64,000 nt of DNA from Gemmatimonadota bacterium (GTDB lineage: Bacteria > Gemmatimonadota > Gemmatimonadetes > Gemmatimonadales > Gemmatimonadaceae), in the NCBI GenBank assembly GCA_016719105.1, contig JADKAQ010000046.1, forward strand, positions 62,001-126,000, written 5' to 3'. The notes under the pieces are model-generated. The model saw only the letters and a list, made by a program, of their open reading frames with translations, was not told the DNA's origin and did no database searches. Numbering within the stretch: the stretch's first letter is position 1; each line of letters opens with the position of its first letter. The position numbers were made by a program, and so were the translations under genes. Positions 62,328 to 64,000 of the stretch are shown here, in pieces.

Positions 62328-62756
62328 ATGTCCCAGAGCTACGCCAACCACACCCGCTGGCTGGTCCCGTATCACTTCATCGTCTCACCGCTCCTGCTCA
62401 TCAACCTGATCGTCGCGCTCCGCGCGGCGTTCAAGGACCCCGGGGTGTCGACGGCGTGGGGAGTGCTCCTGGCGTTCGCCATCGCGCTGGGGATCGGCCT
62501 CGGTCGCCTGCAGGCCCTCACGGTGCAGGATCGGCTGATCCGGCTGGAGGAGACGCTGCGGCTGCAGCGGTTGCTCCCGGCGGCAGAGCATGGCGAGATC
62601 GGCCGGCTCTCGCGTCGGGAGTTCGTGGCGCTGCGCTTTGCCTCGGACGCAGAATTGCCGGCGCTGTTCCGGCGCGTGCGCTCCGGCGAGTTTGCCGACG
62701 CGAAGGCGATCAAGCAGGCAATCACCGCCTGGCGGGCGGACGAACTGCGCGCGTAG
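62328..62756 (+). CDS. DUF6526-like two-helix membrane protein
   Basis: 142 residues. It begins SQSYANHTRWLVPYHFIVSPLLLINLIVAL (first helix) and GVLLAFAIALGIGLGRLQALT (second), then a soluble helical part with QDRLIRLEETLRLQRLLP and LSRREFVALRFASDAELPALFRR. This matches my memory of DUF6526 proteins, which have no known role. It follows sufE by 81 bases and may be cotranscribed. Confidence 0.7.
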   Translation: MSQSYANHTRWLVPYHFIVSPLLLINLIVALRAAFKDPGVSTAWGVLLAFAIALGIGLGRLQALTVQDRLIRLEETLRLQRLLPAAEHGEIGRLSRREFVALRFASDAELPALFRRVRSGEFADAKAIKQAITAWRADELRA

Positions 62757-62785
62757 CACTCCGCGCGCCCCGCTCGGCCCGCGCG

Positions 62786-63364
62786 CTATCCCGCCGTGCG
62801 CCTGGCTCCCGAGCGTGAGGCCTCCCCCGCGGCGTCGGCCGCCGCGAGCGTGGCGCGCTTGCGGCGGGTCTGGTAGGGGAGGAGCCAGAGGTAGATCCCC
62901 GTCAGCCACAAGCCGAAGACGACGATGCCTGACGGGAGAAAGAGCCAGAGCTTGGCCAGTGGGTGGAACCACGAGCCGTCGTGCAGCGACTCCAACCAGT
63001 CAGAGCGCCGATAGGCGCTGTGCAGGACGGCGCCACTCTCGGAATCCACCTGCAGCTCCCAGCGCGACTGGCTGGTGATCTTGAGGATCCCCTTGCCGGG
63101 GCGCACGTCGATGCGGTCGATGTCGGCCCAGCTCCGTACCCCTGCCTCGGGGACCGCCTGCGCGATGCTGAGCAGTCGCGCGAACTCGACCTGTGGCACC
63201 GATCCCTTTCCCCGCGACTCCACCGGCTGCACCCAGCTCCAGTTCTTCTTGAGCTGCAGAAGGATCCCGGTGGCGATCACCACGAGAAAGGGGAGCGCGA
63301 CGGCGATGGCCCCCCAGCGATGCGCCTTGCGCGAGAGGAGTCGGGGATTGAAAGCAGGTGCCAC
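62786..63364 (-). CDS. PepSY-type membrane protein, linked to TonB receptor
   Basis: About 192 residues from GTG 63364. It has an N-terminal helix (WGAIAVALPFLVVIATGILLQLK), a PepSY-like extracytoplasmic part (ILKITSQSRWELQVDSESGAVLHSAYRRSDWLESLHDGSWF) and a second helix (LWLFLPSGIVVFGLWLTGIYLWLL). Such proteins accompany siderophore or metal receptors and may reduce or pass the metal across the inner membrane. It lies 34 bases after the stop of the TonB receptor. The start is uncertain because no Shine-Dalgarno is visible. Confidence 0.8.
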   Translation of the reverse strand: MAPAFNPRLLSRKAHRWGAIAVALPFLVVIATGILLQLKKNWSWVQPVESRGKGSVPQVEFARLLSIAQAVPEAGVRSWADIDRIDVRPGKGILKITSQSRWELQVDSESGAVLHSAYRRSDWLESLHDGSWFHPLAKLWLFLPSGIVVFGLWLTGIYLWLLPYQTRRKRATLAAADAAGEASRSGARRTAG

Positions 63365-63398
63365 GAGTGCGATCGACGAGGGAAGGTGAAGGACGGGC

Positions 63399-64000
63399 TC
63401 AGCGCACGGCGACGCCGAATCGAATCGTCCGACCAGCCTGAGGCAAGCCACACTGATCGAAGACCGGCGCGTCGGTGAGGTTGTCGATCGCGAGCGATGT
63501 GGTGAGGCGCGAGAAGACGCCGCCGCGCGCAATCGCGAAGCCGCGCTCGATCCCCGCCCCCGTCCAGGTCTGGCGCGCGATCGCCTGATTTCGCCCCGTG
63601 TCAGGGTTCACGCAGTATTGCCGCCCGGCGTGGTCGACGTTGGCCGAGAGCCGAAAGCCGGCGACCGGAAAGGAGAGATCAGTGCCCAGTCGCAAGTCGG
63701 GCTGATTCTCCGGCTTTCGCTCCGTGCCGCTCACGGCCGGGTCGGCGATGCGCACGCGCTGCACGAGCGCATCGGCCGACAGCTGCAGACCGCGACGCGA
63801 CCAACCGCCCAGGAGCTCCAGCCCGGTGCTGCGGATCTCGTCACGGTTCACCCGATAGAAGCGGCGGTTGGGGAGCGTGGTGCGGACGATGGCATCGGAC
63901 AGCCCGTGTCGGAAGACCACCCCTTGCAGCTGCCATTCACTCGCCAGGAGCGTCGCACCCACCTCGCCTCCCACGAGCACCTCGGGACGGAGCGTGGGAT
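63399..64000 (-). CDS. TonB-dependent receptor, C-terminal part, cut by window edge
   Basis: The frame is open through the right edge, so only the last 200 residues are seen. Barrel strands and the typical late motif PTLRPEVLVGGEVGATL are present, then VVFRHGLSDAIVRTTLPNRRFYRVNRDEIRSTGLELLGGW and a C-terminal strand ending RTIRFGVAVR with a nearby NLTDAPVFDQCGLPQAG. These are standard for TonB receptors. Coupling with the PepSY gene suggests iron, haem or another metal chelate as substrate. Confidence 0.85.
   Translation of the reverse strand, partial: PTLRPEVLVGGEVGATLLASEWQLQGVVFRHGLSDAIVRTTLPNRRFYRVNRDEIRSTGLELLGGWSRRGLQLSADALVQRVRIADPAVSGTERKPENQPDLRLGTDLSFPVAGFRLSANVDHAGRQYCVNPDTGRNQAIARQTWTGAGIERGFAIARGGVFSRLTTSLAIDNLTDAPVFDQCGLPQAGRTIRFGVAVR

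Overview
The window is high-GC DNA with about 45 genes packed on both strands. It has a SusC/SusD pair, TonB receptors, two duplicated-orphan-type ABC permeases (one behind a PadR gene), a Ser/Thr kinase fused to a TolB-like propeller, many Tat leaders and lipoboxes, and paired Na+/solute symporters. Together these suggest a Gram-negative soil-type bacterium of the Gemmatimonadota/Acidobacteriota kind, most likely Gemmatimonadota. This is inferred from gene content; no rRNA, tRNA, CRISPR array, phage, transposase or replication origin was seen.

Layout: 1-6.1 kb holds the end of a TPR protein, a lipoprotein, a YVTN propeller and a frameshifted PIG-L deacetylase. 6.2-9.0 kb holds three unrecognised exported proteins, in DNA that looks less GC-rich. 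9.2-18.0 kb holds a small membrane protein plus Na+/solute symporter, 2-oxoglutarate dehydrogenase E1 (sucA), a THUMP rRNA methyltransferase and the kinase. 18.2-31.6 kb holds a Tat-exported epimerase, a TerB-like protein, PadR plus permease, a PLP enzyme with a detached Tat leader, AraC, VOC, DEAD helicase, a serine hydrolase and a second permease.

31.7-43.8 kb is the most coherent block, all on the minus strand and mostly joined by 1-4 base overlaps. The order is LacI regulator, ketosynthase III-like enzyme, acyl-CoA ligase, small membrane protein, symporter, PhaJ-type (R)-enoyl-CoA hydratase, TonB receptor, PHB-depolymerase-like esterase, second acyl-CoA ligase and a V4R-like protein. A perfect 20-bp palindrome sits just before the LacI start codon. 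I read the block as a candidate system for hydrolysing, importing, activating and oxidising an (R)-3-hydroxyalkanoate or related ester.

44.0-45.9 kb encodes the MsrP/MsrQ methionine sulfoxide repair pair. 46.1-56.3 kb is a peptide-use cluster: SusC/SusD, a cupredoxin-like lipoprotein and two DPP-IV-type S9 peptidases. The right end holds an MscS channel, a membrane-anchored HExxH protein, an outer-membrane barrel, OsmC, SufE, a DUF6526-like protein, a PepSY protein and a TonB receptor cut by the window edge.

Two window-wide observations stand out. The heptamer CGTTAGG/CCTAACG occurs 32 times by eye, 28 of them reading CGTTAGG on the coding strand, mostly as a Leu(TTA)-Gly(GGC) codon pair. 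Four genes are interrupted: two by single-base frameshifts beside short homopolymers and two by an in-frame TAG followed by CAC.
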